Source: Asterias rubens (Eukaryota; Echinodermata; Asteroidea; Forcipulatida; Asteriidae). From it: DNA of 64,000 nucleotides. The translations under genes and the position numbers were made by a program. This document shows positions 42,101 through 53,000 of this stretch, piece after piece. Location: contig NC_047066.1 in the NCBI RefSeq assembly GCF_902459465.1, forward strand, positions 14,883,047 to 14,947,046. Reading direction: 5' to 3'. The notes under the pieces were generated by a model. That model saw only the letters and a program-made list of their open reading frames with translations. It was not told where the DNA came from and did not search any database. Each line of letters starts with the position of its first letter. Position 1 is the stretch's first letter.

Positions 42101-45032
42101 TTGAATTTTTCTATGCTCTGTGGAGAGCGGATAAAGCTTGGAAGAGAGTTCCAAAGTTGGGGGCAGCACTGGAGATGTACATTCAAAACCGAACCCCAAA
42201 GATAAAATGGCAAACTATAAAAAGACAAACTACTGTCACTAAACACAGATTAGGAAAACATTTTCAACGCAAATAGTTTAAAAACAAGGACAGCAAAAAT
42301 AAAAGCTATTGTTTGTTGTTGAGATTAACCAGGGGTCTTGTAGCGGTAGTGTGACATGAAATAGATGACAGCTGGTGGGGAATTTTAAAAGTTATTTGTC
42401 CTTTCGGTCCGGAGGAAGGCAACCACTGTGCATGCTGGAGTTCAACAATGAGTTCCCAAAATTAAGGCTGGGCTTTTTTCTTGAAGTGATAGTAAACATG
42501 ACTTTCTCTCGACAGAGAGCAATGTTACATGGAATGTCCGCTGAAGAAGAGAAGCAACTACTGCAGCTCCCTAGCGGTGCTAAACCACTGGAGATGACTG
42601 AAGAGATGCTGGAGAAGAAAGCTGAGAAGGCTCAGAAGAGGCGAGCACAGGCGCACAAGAAGGTGGAAGAGCACAAAGTAAGTTCTGTTTAATAATAATA
42701 ATAATAACAACAACACAGCATTTGTAAGGCGCAGTTTCTCTGTATAACATTAAAAGGCGCCGGTCGAGGTCAAAATGGTTGTGAGACGAACCCAGTTTCT
42801 AATGGCTTGAGTTGTGGGGGGGGGGGGGGGGTTGAGAATCCACCATACCACCTGGCCACAGGGCTTGTGGCTCAAAATGTTTACTGGACCAGAATTCATT
42901 TTACAAGACCAGAATCACAACAAGACAAAAACTTCCTGACCCGGTGTAACATACTTTCAAGTTAAGTGTTCTTGAACAAGCGCAAAGATATTCAAAAGAA
43001 AGATGATCTCATTTGTCTTTTAGAATTGAAAGGTGTTTCGTCAGATGAATGTGAAAAAATTTACGATATTATTTTTTATCTTAAAGATGTTAACCGTTTA
43101 GGCATGATTCTTCATATTCAATTAATTGACATAAGACCGCCCAGACTTATCCAGGCAAAAGTTTACTGGCCGAACACCAAAACCTGGCATCGGGCTAAAA
43201 CAATTTTATCTTCAGTGGTGACCAAGTGGCAGAGTCTTATCTAGGATTGCAAAAGTGCCTACCCCCCATCATTTTTCCCGCCCCCCGAACGATGTGGAAA
43301 GTCAAACTTGGCCGCATTGAAAACTCAACGTAGAACAGCACATACATGTAGTGTCTTTGCTTTGGTCTTTGCTTTGTTGCCCCTGAATTTTTAAGATTTC
43401 ACCGACTATTGTACAGCTGTATGAGGTCCACTCATTGTTCTTTTTGTCTTTTGAGTGTTGTGTATGATTACACTTTGTTTTTCTGACAGAAACAAACGAT
43501 AGCAAGACTCCTGAAGAAACAGGACAGCAAGCTGAAAGGAATGAGGGTAATTAGCCAGTTTATTAAACCTTTACACAAACAGTTTATCAATTATCAATCT
43601 AATCTTGAATAATCTATTAACAGTGCCACCAATAAGTAATCTTTATTCAAATCAGGCCTGATACCATCGCCTTCGTGTCCCATGGTCATTGCCTTGGTGC
43701 CCTTGAAATGCTCCAGTACAAATTTGCAATTTCATCATAGGGTGCCCTTTACCAAGAAGAAAATGCCTTGGTGCCCTTGCCCTTTCAAAAACGAAGCATA
43801 CAGTCCTGTTAAAAAATAATGATGCACGCATCAAAATTACTTGATTTTTTTTGTAGTTAAGGCACTGTATACGTTTGGTAATTACTCAAAATATATATTA
43901 GCATAAAACCTTACGTGGCAACAAGCTGTTAGTATAAAACATTGTGAGAAACGGCTCACTCTGAAGTAACGTAGTTTTTGAGAAAGATGTAATTTCTTAC
44001 TAAAATAATAAAACACTTCAGGCCAGAAGCCTTTTATTCCTATCCGATTACTGTACAGCTGCACACTATTTTGTACTAGGGTGTTTTTTTCTTTCATCAT
44101 TTTCTTGCAACTTCCATGACCAATTGCGTCAACATTTTCACAGGCTTGTTATTTTATGCATGTTGGGATACACCAAGTGAGAAAATACTGGTCTTTTACA
44201 TTTACCAAACGTGTTCAGTGACTTTAACTCATTAATTTTTTGGTACAGATTACAACCATTCTGATGTGTACTCCTGTATGGAATCCTGTCATATCCTAGA
44301 AACTAAAAACCCATCCCCTTACCACATTCTTGGTGATCGTATTTTTACAAACAGGCAAGATTAAGACGTGGAGCTGATGCACCCAGGATTCATTATGTCA
44401 GCAACGTACACAGAATCACCATTTCATTCCCACCAGGGAGGCAGTACCCACTTGAGAGACAATCTGCACAGTAAGTCAAACATTACTAATTTCATGGTTT
44501 CATAGTTCTATGGTTAGCATACAATCCATAGAGCTATATAAAAGAACTAGAGGGCACACTGGTTAATGCTGCTTGCACAAACAAGACGGGACCGCAAGGA
44601 GACACGCGCGCCATTCTGCACGCGCATTGAATATGAAGTACACGTTGGAGTTTGTGTTTGTTGAATGCTACGCGATGCTGTTTTGTCAACTTACAAAATT
44701 GCCGCACAAACACATGCTGTGCGATGCTGTTTTATCAACTTGGAAAATTGGGCGCATGCCGGGCTGCGTATATTGGCCAGTGCTCTCTAGTTCTTATATA
44801 TAACTCTATGATACAATCTGAACTAATTATGGCATCTTTAAAAAGTAGAGACCCTCAAATTGTTAATAATTTGTTCTTCTGCAGGCCCCCTAAGCCGGTA
44901 GCTTTATGTGGATCATCAGGATGTAGCAATCCCAAGAGGTATTCCTGCTCCAAGACCGGAGTTCCACTCTGCAGCTTAGAATGCTACAAGAAGAACCTAC
45001 TAACCCATCAGCCAGTTACTTGTGCATCATGA
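39101..45032 (+). CDS. INO80B: INO80 complex subunit B (PAPA-1/IES2-type, zf-HIT)
   Basis: INO80B is a nuclear subunit of the INO80 ATP-dependent chromatin remodeller; its yeast relative Ies2 stimulates the ATPase. Coding exons: 39101-39167, 40043-40241, 41027-41232, 41704-41846, 42516-42677, 43490-43546, 44355-44470, 44885-45032. All are GT-AG and in frame, giving 365 aa (human 356). In order: a Lys/His-rich stretch (KKHKKHKHKKH, about residues 30-45), the family motif KPQLKLKIKIGGQTLGTK (about 70-88), a very acidic segment (about 100-155), the PAPA-1-like region beginning RAMLHGMS (about 206-300), and a C-terminal HIT-type zinc finger. Its ligands are C325, C330, C338, C346, C350, H358 and C363. 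An in-frame second ATG occurs 16 codons later, and the first is chosen provisionally. The stop follows THQPVTCAS. Confidence 0.95.
39179..39314. mobile_element. Foldback with TCCGTATGGCGCCACCACTT arms (copy 1)
   Basis: GGAAAAGTTTCCGTATGGCG faces CGCCATACGGAAAGTTATCC. It starts 12 bp after the INO80B exon 1 donor. The same element is at 56,034-56,176 in RPAIN intron 1. Confidence 0.75.
40300..40683. mobile_element. TIR element of about 380 bp flanked by TTAA, nested in a family B MITE
   Basis: The left end is TTAAAGGTTCTATGTACTTT and the right end is AAAAAGTACCCAAATCCTTTAA. The arms extend inwards (TTTACATTAAACTTACAC facing GTGTAAGTTTAATGTAAG). A decayed relative is at 4,020-4,140. The outer family B halves are at about 40,258-40,299 and 40,684-40,706. 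Confidence 0.75.
40770..40935 (+). mobile_element. tRNA-headed SINE, family S
   Basis: It has a B box GGTTCGAATCCCACCCAAGT, then AATATGCCTGTGAATTTGTT, CACGGAACTC and ATACACATCAGTGTATATGG. It lies in INO80B intron 2, shortly before the acidic exon. Confidence 0.65.
41027..41232 (+). repeat. GA-rich low-complexity coding exon of INO80B
   Basis: The exon encodes an almost uninterrupted run of Glu/Asp from GAAGAGGAAG-type repeats. Ser-rich and Phe-rich frames on the opposite strand, and a Lys-rich frame in register +1, are shadows of this composition. Confidence 0.9.
41305..41600. repeat. Inverted pair of SINE-head fragments
   Basis: CAGAATGTGGGTTCAATCCT/GGCCTGGTCAATCACGACAC at 41,307-41,345 faces TTGACCAGGCCAGGATTGAA/CCCACATTCTGTAATT at 41,549-41,583. 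TCATAATTGCTTCTCTCCAC similarly faces AGAGAAGCAATTATGATAAA. It lies in INO80B intron 3. Confidence 0.6.
41920..42190 (-). pseudogene. LINE 3' end fragment (CR1/L2-like)
   Basis: The minus strand encodes CPQLWNSLPSFIRSPQSIEK followed by FKTQLKSHLF, the standard C-terminus of CR1/L2 polymerase proteins. It then continues into a 3' part with GGTATTTCTTTTAGTTATGT, AATGCGCTATATAAGAG and TTATTATTTTTATTATTG. It is 5'-truncated and lies in INO80B intron 4. Confidence 0.75.
43655..43810. repeat. Dispersed repeat with GCCTTGGTGCCC motif
   Basis: It matches 10,765-10,940 over TCATTGCCTTGGTGCCC, AGGGTGCCCTTTACCAAGAA and CCTTGGTGCCCTTGCCCTTT. It lies in INO80B intron 6. Confidence 0.6.
43857..44227. mobile_element. 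TIR element, family A variant
   Basis: The ends are TTAAGGCACTGTATACGTTTGG and CCAAACGTGTTCAGTGACTTTAA, both with TTAA. The arm motif is CGTTTGG instead of CTATTGG, a subfamily shared with 53,048. Confidence 0.8.
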
Positions 45033-45703
45033 ATACATTGGGGCACTGTCTAGCTCCTGCACCATCGATTGAGGTGTTCCACGCTGTAAAGCATTATTCT
45101 AAAAGAACCAGTCTTGTTTCTTGACACAACACTATGGCCAAGTTTGAAGAATGGAGAGAATTTGGCCATGGATGCGCGCATTGGCTGCAGTGGCAACATT
45201 GAAGAACAGGACTTTTTGGCCTATTGGACTAAGCCATTAATCACAGTTGGTTTGTGCAATTCACAATCATAGACGTTAAACCTATGTTTGTATGAGCGAG
45301 ATCATCTAAACAAACAACTTTGACACAGCCTAAATCTGTTTCCGGTGTCCATATAGGGGTTTTGTCCCCCAAACGGTTATTTAGCATGGGCTTCGAAGAT
45401 GTTTCAAAAGAGGTTGCTTTTAGATGAAAATTCTTAACATTTCTCCCTATGGGGGACGAGACGATGGTTACTTTTCCTCATAAGTACGTACAAGCATAAA
45501 AAAAACTAGTAAGCACACTTACCTTTCCTTTTTTACAAATTCTTCTTGTCAGTTACTTGTAGGTCTTGGCCGTAATATGCTTATATATCAGGAGTGAGAA
45601 ATACCATGGTTATTTAAGATAAGAACTTTACAATGAACTTTAAAATCAAATAAAGTCTGTAAGTAAGTAGGATTTGAAACTTTGCATGGTGGAAATACGA
45701 TAT

Positions 45704-45820
45704 GGAAAGGTTTGCGGTTACACCATGTAATGACTATCTCTAAATGAGTTGGGGTTCTGAAAAGAACCACCCAAACTCATTTAGAGATAGTCATTACATG
45801 GCGTTACCCCAAACCTTTCC
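45704..45820. mobile_element. Foldback element inside the INO80B 3' UTR
   Basis: GGAAAGGTTTGCGGTTACAC faces CGTTACCCCAAACCTTTCC, and TGTAATGACTATCTCTAAAT faces ATTTAGAGATAGTCATTACA, leaving a loop of about 14 nt around TTCTGAAAAGAA. It begins 672 bp after the stop codon and ends before the AATAAA at 46,030. Confidence 0.75.
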
Positions 45821-46029
45821 ACAAAGTCTGTAGCACAAAACAACACATTGTGGGCATGACCAGTAAACTTTCTTTGATTGCTTCTAGGCCCAATTATGTG
45901 CATTTTATGGACTCAAAACCACACCAGTGATGCTTTGAATGATGACATCATCTGTGAATGGGCTTTCAGTGATCCACCTTGCAAAGATGAAAACTCATGG
46001 GACAAGATCATTTGAATGTACAGATTGTA

Positions 46030-46035
46030 AATAAA
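46030..46035 (+). terminator. Polyadenylation signal candidate for INO80B
   Basis: AATAAA lies 998 bp after the INO80B stop codon. TGTAAA and GT-rich sequence follow (GGTGTCCTTTTTGTGGTTTT), as expected of a downstream element. Confidence 0.55.
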
Positions 46036-46040
46036 ATGTA

Positions 46041-47031
46041 AAAAGTAGAAAACAAAAAAGGTGTCCTTTTTGTGGTTTTTATTTTCAAAATATGTGTTAA
46101 CATGGTTAGTTTACAGTAATCAACTCAAAATAATGCTGAATAGAAACAAACATTTTTATAAAACAAAAATTACAAGTTCACTCCTTTGATTTATAGGCAA
46201 AGTACACATTTGGTTTTGGGAAGTGTTAGATTGTTTTATCCTATATGTAGATGTATACAATAAAACTGATATGTGAACAAGTTTATTTCAAAAGGTGATT
46301 GCGTTTTGAGATATCGCCGAAAACCCGCAATGATTATGTCCATGCAGGAATAATAATCCTAATAGTTGTACACAATCTGAGCACATTGCTGACAGTAACG
46401 CTTCTCAGATTCAAATTTTGAGTGAAAAAAAATGACATCTTTTTACACAACCAGATTACTTTGAAGTGAAATAAAAAGGTATTTTTCAAAAGTTTTTTGC
46501 TATCGAATGCTGCTGTAGGCTTTTAACCGATGAGTTTTTATTGCCATTAATTTTAAGAGTGATTACCAAATGTAAACCTTCCGTCATTTTATGAACGTTA
46601 AGTTGCTTACACATAGAATATCACAATCATATAAGTTATAAATATAAGTCTTGAATATGTACACAAATCTTTATCAACAATGAATGGTGCAGGTTTACAA
46701 CTTCTCGGCTGACAATGCTATAGAAAACATGGAAATACTGTTTAAAGCTTTTGTGTTGTGACTGATGACTGAATGACAATTAACTTTCACAACTTGGTTA
46801 TTGCATATGCTGGGTCTTTTTTCAAAAGAGAACTTTGAAAACATTTTAAAAGCTGGGCATTTTAGAATCCAAATGCAAAAGAAAGTAGGCACTGACAAAA
46901 GTTAGGGTGAATCTTAGTGCTTTGTGAGAGTGCAATTTTTTCAGCCAACCTGTGTAATCTCTAGCACTGGTTTCTCTCGGTGTCGGAATTCATTTGTTCA
47001 GTCGCTGCATCGGTCACTCAAAAGGTTGAGT
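46041..47031. other. Convergent intergenic gap between INO80B and RPAIN
   Basis: I see no gene here. On the minus strand AATAAA occurs at 46,537-46,542, about 490 bp after the RPAIN stop, and again at about 46,282. Either could end the RPAIN transcript. At 46,300-46,500 an AAATATCGCCGAAAACC-type segment resembles 30,785-30,830, a diffuse repeat. Confidence 0.55.
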
Positions 47032-50000
47032 TTAAATCACAATGAATAGGAAGTCACACATCTGCAACAAAATGAAAAAAAATTAACACATGTATGAATG
47101 TCCATAGTAAGCATTTGCCCTAAAAAGAGGCTGTTAGATTTCTTAATAATGGATAACTTTTAAGTCCATAGTAAGCCTTTGTGCTAAATAGAGACTGCAC
47201 ATTTCTGTTTTTTTCAAGAGGCTGTGAGACTTTATTGGGTAACTTTATCCCCATTGTCCGTTTTATAAACTTACCAACTGTCTTTCAGTTAACCCAAGAT
47301 CATGACTTACTACACCATTAGTTATAATGTGCTAAACAAGAGGTAGCCATGGAGGGAGAGTCGTTACACTATCGGAGCAATGAGTATAGATAAAACCCTT
47401 GCGTTTGATGTCACAAGCCAAACACAATCCCCTCACTTAAAGCCATTATACACTTTCGGTAAACAGTATTTTCCAAGTCCCACACTTCGTGTATCACAAC
47501 TTATATATAAAATAACAAACCTGTGAACATTTAGGCTCAATCGGTCATCGGAGTCGGGAGAAACTAACGGGAAAACCCACTCTTGTTTTTCGCGCGTTTC
47601 GCCGTGTCATGACATGTGTTTAAAATAAATCCGTAATTCTCGCTAACGAGAATTGATATTGTCTTATTGTTTTCTCAAAAAGTAAAGCATTTCATGGAAT
47701 AATATTTCAAGAGAAGTCTTTCACCATTACCTTCTGTAAACCCTGTGAATTATTTGTAAATCTGTGTGAACTTTTTTTTTTTTTTCTGTACCGAAAGTGT
47801 ATTTAAGTCAATGAAGAGCTATCATTGGCTGAGAGTTGTGTGTGTACATGTGTGGGGTTCGGTAAGGGGTACATTACATTATAACATTAGTGATTCTTGC
47901 AGCACTAAAAGCATAACCATTTATTTCTGTAAACTTGAACAGGAAACTTGCACAGGGCCCACTGCAAAAGCACAGAGCAACACGACAATTGTTGTGGGTG
48001 GCGTAGATTATTTTAAGGCCTCTGCTCTAGTCAAATTGCCATAAACCGTGACTTTGGTAAATTGTAGCCTCTACTGCAAGAATCAACTTGTTTGTATCAC
48101 AGGGGACCAGTCTACATCAGACATTCATACCTGACAAGATAATAAGAGGTTGTGTGCATTGAAGGCATCGGTGATTGTAAACTCAGGCTGGCCATGGCAT
48201 CTTCCACTGTGCTGACTCACTCCCTCCTCCAGCTGTTGTCTGACATTGGCCAGGGTCAGGCAGTCTTGCTAATAATGAAAGCAGAAAACAATGTACTTTG
48301 AAAACGAAATATTCAAGAATTGATTTGAATCAGCAAATACAAAATCAAATACAAGAATGCGAATCATTAAACTTGAAGTATCAACAGCTTGCTTACACAG
48401 AAAGGGAAAAAAGAGGAGGGATACATTTTTTAACTGAATGTTTCTTTACTTGGTGTAGTTCAAAGGATACCAAATTTCCATTCATAAATACCTCAGACAG
48501 TTTCGCTATTCCTATTGGTGGAGAGTGCGTCACGTGGGTGTGTATAAACCTTTGTTTATGACCAGTAAAAAGTGTTGAAACATGGGCGTTACACGCGAGT
48601 TTGCACCTGTGTTTATATGACAGTTTCTCCATTCCTATTGGTCGAGAGCCAGGCCGAGACAGTTGTGCCACATCACGCGATAGGCACGCTGCGCACAGCA
48701 TTCCCTTATAAGGAGTTGTTTACCCGAGGGCCTTGACTGGGCCTTACCATTTCATAGCTGGAGGGGTGTTGTGTTGAAAGAAATCATTGAAAAATTAAAA
48801 TTTTTGCATTTATTCTACGTGTTGATGTTTTTTGACCGAAAAAGTATTATGAATGGGAATCAAAGTGTGTTGAATCGGTTTTTAACTAGTGGTTTAAACC
48901 CGCCGAGGCCTGGTTCTTGATAATTTACCTCTGGGTAAAATTATCAAGAACCAGGCCTCGTTGGGATTAAACCACTAGTTGAAAACCTTTTCACCACACA
49001 TTGATTCCCTTATTAAAAACAAATGGGAATCTTTTGAGTACTACATGGCAGCAGACTTACCAGGTAAATGTTCATTGTTAATGTCTACAGTAGTTCTGAG
49101 CATGGGCACATTCAGAGAACAATGGATTCAACTGGCAAGTCTGCTGCCACCTAGCGTCACATAACTCCCCAATTGCTAAACAAAACTGATTCTAGTAGCT
49201 ATGACTGCACAAGTTCAAACTTCAAAGCAGGGGGGGGGCTAGTTTTTTTAATCAAATTTCAATAAACTATAGGGGGAAACTTTGCACTCATGACCAAGTA
49301 ATAGCTAAAAACAAAATAATCAAGGACAAATAGTCAAAATAGTTTGAGTGATTTCGATCTTAAGCTGATCTTTAAGTGTCTTGCTCAAGGACACATGTTT
49401 TTAACTTGGATTTGAACCCACATTCTGATGACTAAGGCACAAGCACTCCAGTTATATGCGCATGACAGTTAGGCCATCACACCATAACAATTTGTTTTGT
49501 TAATGATGGTTTTGGAATGACACAAAATTAATAGTTACCTCTGTGTTTATCCTTGTTCCACAAGAGCAGAAAATTATCCCTTTACTTAACATCAGAGGAT
49601 TTCTAGAAAGACAAATATTGATCGTGACAGTTAATACAAATTTAAAAAATATTAAATAATACTTGTTTAATAAATGCTTTTCATTTCATTTATCAATTCT
49701 GGTTGTGAAGCCAAGGACTCTCAGAAAAAATGAACTGAATCAATTTACTAGCCAAGAACCCAATGGAGAGAAGACAAGGAAGGACGTTTCAGTTTAAGAT
49801 GTAGGAGGAAAACCAGACCGAAATTTTCCAGCGACAACCCACAGTCAGAAAGGGACTGAAAACCCAATTCAATTAGTGCCCCCAACGTGAGTCCTACAGG
49901 TGGAAGGCCAAGAAAGATACTACTGCGCCAACCCGTCTGTCCAAAACAAATTAGCTACATTTGTACTGTTGGTAACTGTTTTAAATGTAACACAATGGCA

Positions 50001-53000
50001 GTCTAAAGGCAACCAGCCCCAAGCAATCTTGAAGAAAAAACATTTGCAATTCAGTTTCCCTATAAACCTCTTGGTAATAGAGAGAAACTCTTGGAATAGT
50101 GTATCTCGTGCTGCCAAAGTATTCCTTTTGCATGCCAGTGCTTTGATTGGTCCGAGGTGATGCTTGACAGGTGCATCCACATCACCTCAGACCAATCAAA
50201 ACACAGATATGGAAAGCATATTTTGGGTGGCACGGTTGGCTTGTGCGTAAAGCGCTCGCCTCTCACCAAGGTGACCCCGGTTCGATTCCCGGTCGGGGCC
50301 ATATGTGAGTTGAGTTGTGTGTTGGTTCTCTGCTGTGCCACAAGGGTTTTCCAGACTATCCGGTTTTCCTCCCTCAGGAAAAAATCAAACACTTTCGATC
50401 TTGGCTGTGCTCCGTGGTCATAATGGGTTGATGTGGCTGGCAGCTGAATGCACCCTTGCATGCCTGCTTTTCGAACCCCTTGTAGCCGCGTCCTTCGCAA
50501 TTCAGCTCTAGCTGCGAGTCGAGTAAGGACGATTAGCCCCCAAATTATTATTATATGTCACTGCACAACTATCTAATGAGATCATTGTATCCAATAAACT
50601 CACTGGTTTTCTAATAAAACCAATACCTGTTTTTTGCTTGCGGATAAAAGACAGGGGACTACAGTCTAGTTGCCTCCAAGTTGCCTGTAAAAAATTGTCT
50701 AACAACAAGGCGCTGTTTGTTGAATTGAATTAAGTTTAAGGTCATACAGCAGTAAACTCGGTATATAAACTCACTAACCTTTTGCAGATGGGGCATATGA
50801 GATCATCTGAGTGGAGTTGTTCTACTGTGGCACTGAGTGACGCTTCCGCTAATTGCAAACTGGCTTCATATTCTGCTATGATGGCATTCTCTGATACACA
50901 GGATGAAATAAATAATTCTTTTAAATACTTTCTTTATGATTCTACACAGAATTTTTTTTCTGACAGGTATGCTAAGTTTTTGAATTATCAGACCTAACAC
51001 TTAAACATTAAATGGTTTACGCACTGTGAAGGGTGCAATCTGCTGCTGACTATGCCAGAAACACTGGGGCAAACCTCTTCTCTTGAGATTGTGTAAAAAT
51101 AAAAAAATTTGAATACTTGACAACAGTCTCCTCTCAGATTTGAGATGAAGCCCCCTGAATGCTTCCCCCGGATGTTACATGTATCAGACTCTCTACATCA
51201 TTTCAAAATCTAAAGGTTTCTGGTCATAACAAGGGCCAAGTCTGAAATCTGTATGATGTCTCAATCAAATCTGAGCTTGAAAGAGTAGGTAAATCAACAG
51301 CAACAAGACTGAAATTTTTTAGAAAACAAATTCAAACCACAGGCCTGTTAATAATAAAGGTTTGTTGCAATACAGAAAAATCCACAACACTGCAAGGCTT
51401 GTAGCTGGAAATTTTTGCCAGAATTTATTTTACAAGACCAGAGTCAGCATGAGCTGAACAAGTACTCAGAGAAGAACTACATGTACTTCATTTGTGTTTA
51501 CGAGTAAGTGTTTGATAATCTTGAAAGAGAATTTAAATATAATTAACACATTCACTGTCAACATTTTTTTCACAAAGATATTACACATTGTAGGTATTTT
51601 ATTCAAATTAAAACACTAGACCACTGCGCATGTTCTATAGAGCTTATGCATTGACGTCATCCAGCCGCCAGCTTAGAGGGGAAAACAGTGACGAAACAAT
51701 CGAGACGCGCAGATTTGTATGCGCGGCGCACAGTATTGGCCAATGAACAATCTCCTTATGAACTCTAGGTGAGGGAGCCCTACTGAAATGACGTCATGTG
51801 CATAAGGTCTATAATAATAATAATAATAATAATAATAAAAGTGGCTTCTTATATAGCGCTCAGGTCTGTCACGCAGTGACGCTCATGGCGCTTCAACATT
51901 ATTACCCCTGGTCACTGGGCCTTAAATCATTCCTTAAACGATCTCAGCTCCCTGGTGGGGAGTATACAGCCTGTGCCGCCAAATGTAGCGCAATCAAAGC
52001 TAATCAATCACAAGAACCAACTCTGCTCTCACAGGTACCCACTTACCCCTGGGTGGAGAGAAGCAATTATAGTGAAGTGTCTTGCTCAGGGACACAAGTA
52101 TCACGACCGGGATTCGGAGCCACACCCCGCTGAATCACCAGAGCTTGAATTTGGTGCTCTTATCCGCTCGGCCATGACACCCCTATTGTGAGTTTACAGG
52201 CACAAAACTAAAATCACAGGCCTCAGTGCTAATTTCGAGCCCTGCTGCATACCTTCTATCATGAGTTCTGCTTGAATATCTTCCATTAGGGAAAGAAACC
52301 CATCCTTGTTCAGGTCCTCCATAGACTGTTAAATAAAATCATATTATGTTATTATATTACAGAGCAGAAAGTCTGTTTAAGGGTCAGTCCAACAGTTTAA
52401 CCCTCTGAAAGCAATGATTCTAACATTGGGTACCAGCAAGGAGAATGCCGACAAGGATTTAAACGTTAGTCCTTGGGATGATTATGTCATGATGCCTTTA
52501 AAAGGAATGATTGTATCACTTAAGATTTGGCGATGGCGAGAGCAGTGACAAAATATCCTCTTCAAGTTCCCCAGGATTTTAAGAAGTTTACAACAATTCT
52601 GCTTCCCATGGTGTTGAGTAAATTTGTATTGGAACTTTGCAAGAGGCACCACAGCAAAAGCACAGGGCATCACAACAACTACTGTGGGCCAATTCTAGGC
52701 CTGTTCTGCATTCGAAAAAGTTTCTTTGTTCAACCTCAAATTAGTCAAAATTTACTCACATCATCTGGATTGCAGCCATGGGTGGTTTTCATCTCAACAC
52801 TGGCCTGTCTGTGTTCCCATTGCATCAGCTTCCATTCCTCTGCCATAACCTCACTGACCACTGAGCCTCGTCCAGGGCTACTGGCCCCTGGGGAGGATCC
52901 ATCAACCCCACTACGGAACTTCTGTAGGAGATTCTCTCTACTGTTGCGGAGGCGTTGAAAACATCGCTGTAAAGGGCATCAAAACGAAACACACATGATT

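Noticed and set aside
50225-50300. Possible true tRNA gene around the GGTTCGATTCC B box
   Set aside because: The acceptor and D arms do not form a good cloverleaf, and the sequence continues into a repeat body with a TTATTATT tail, so it is a SINE head.
50060-50511. 146-residue minus-strand frame and 88-residue plus-strand frame
   Set aside because: Both run through the SINE at 50,225-50,560 and a small AGGTGATG/CATCACCT palindrome, without coding features.
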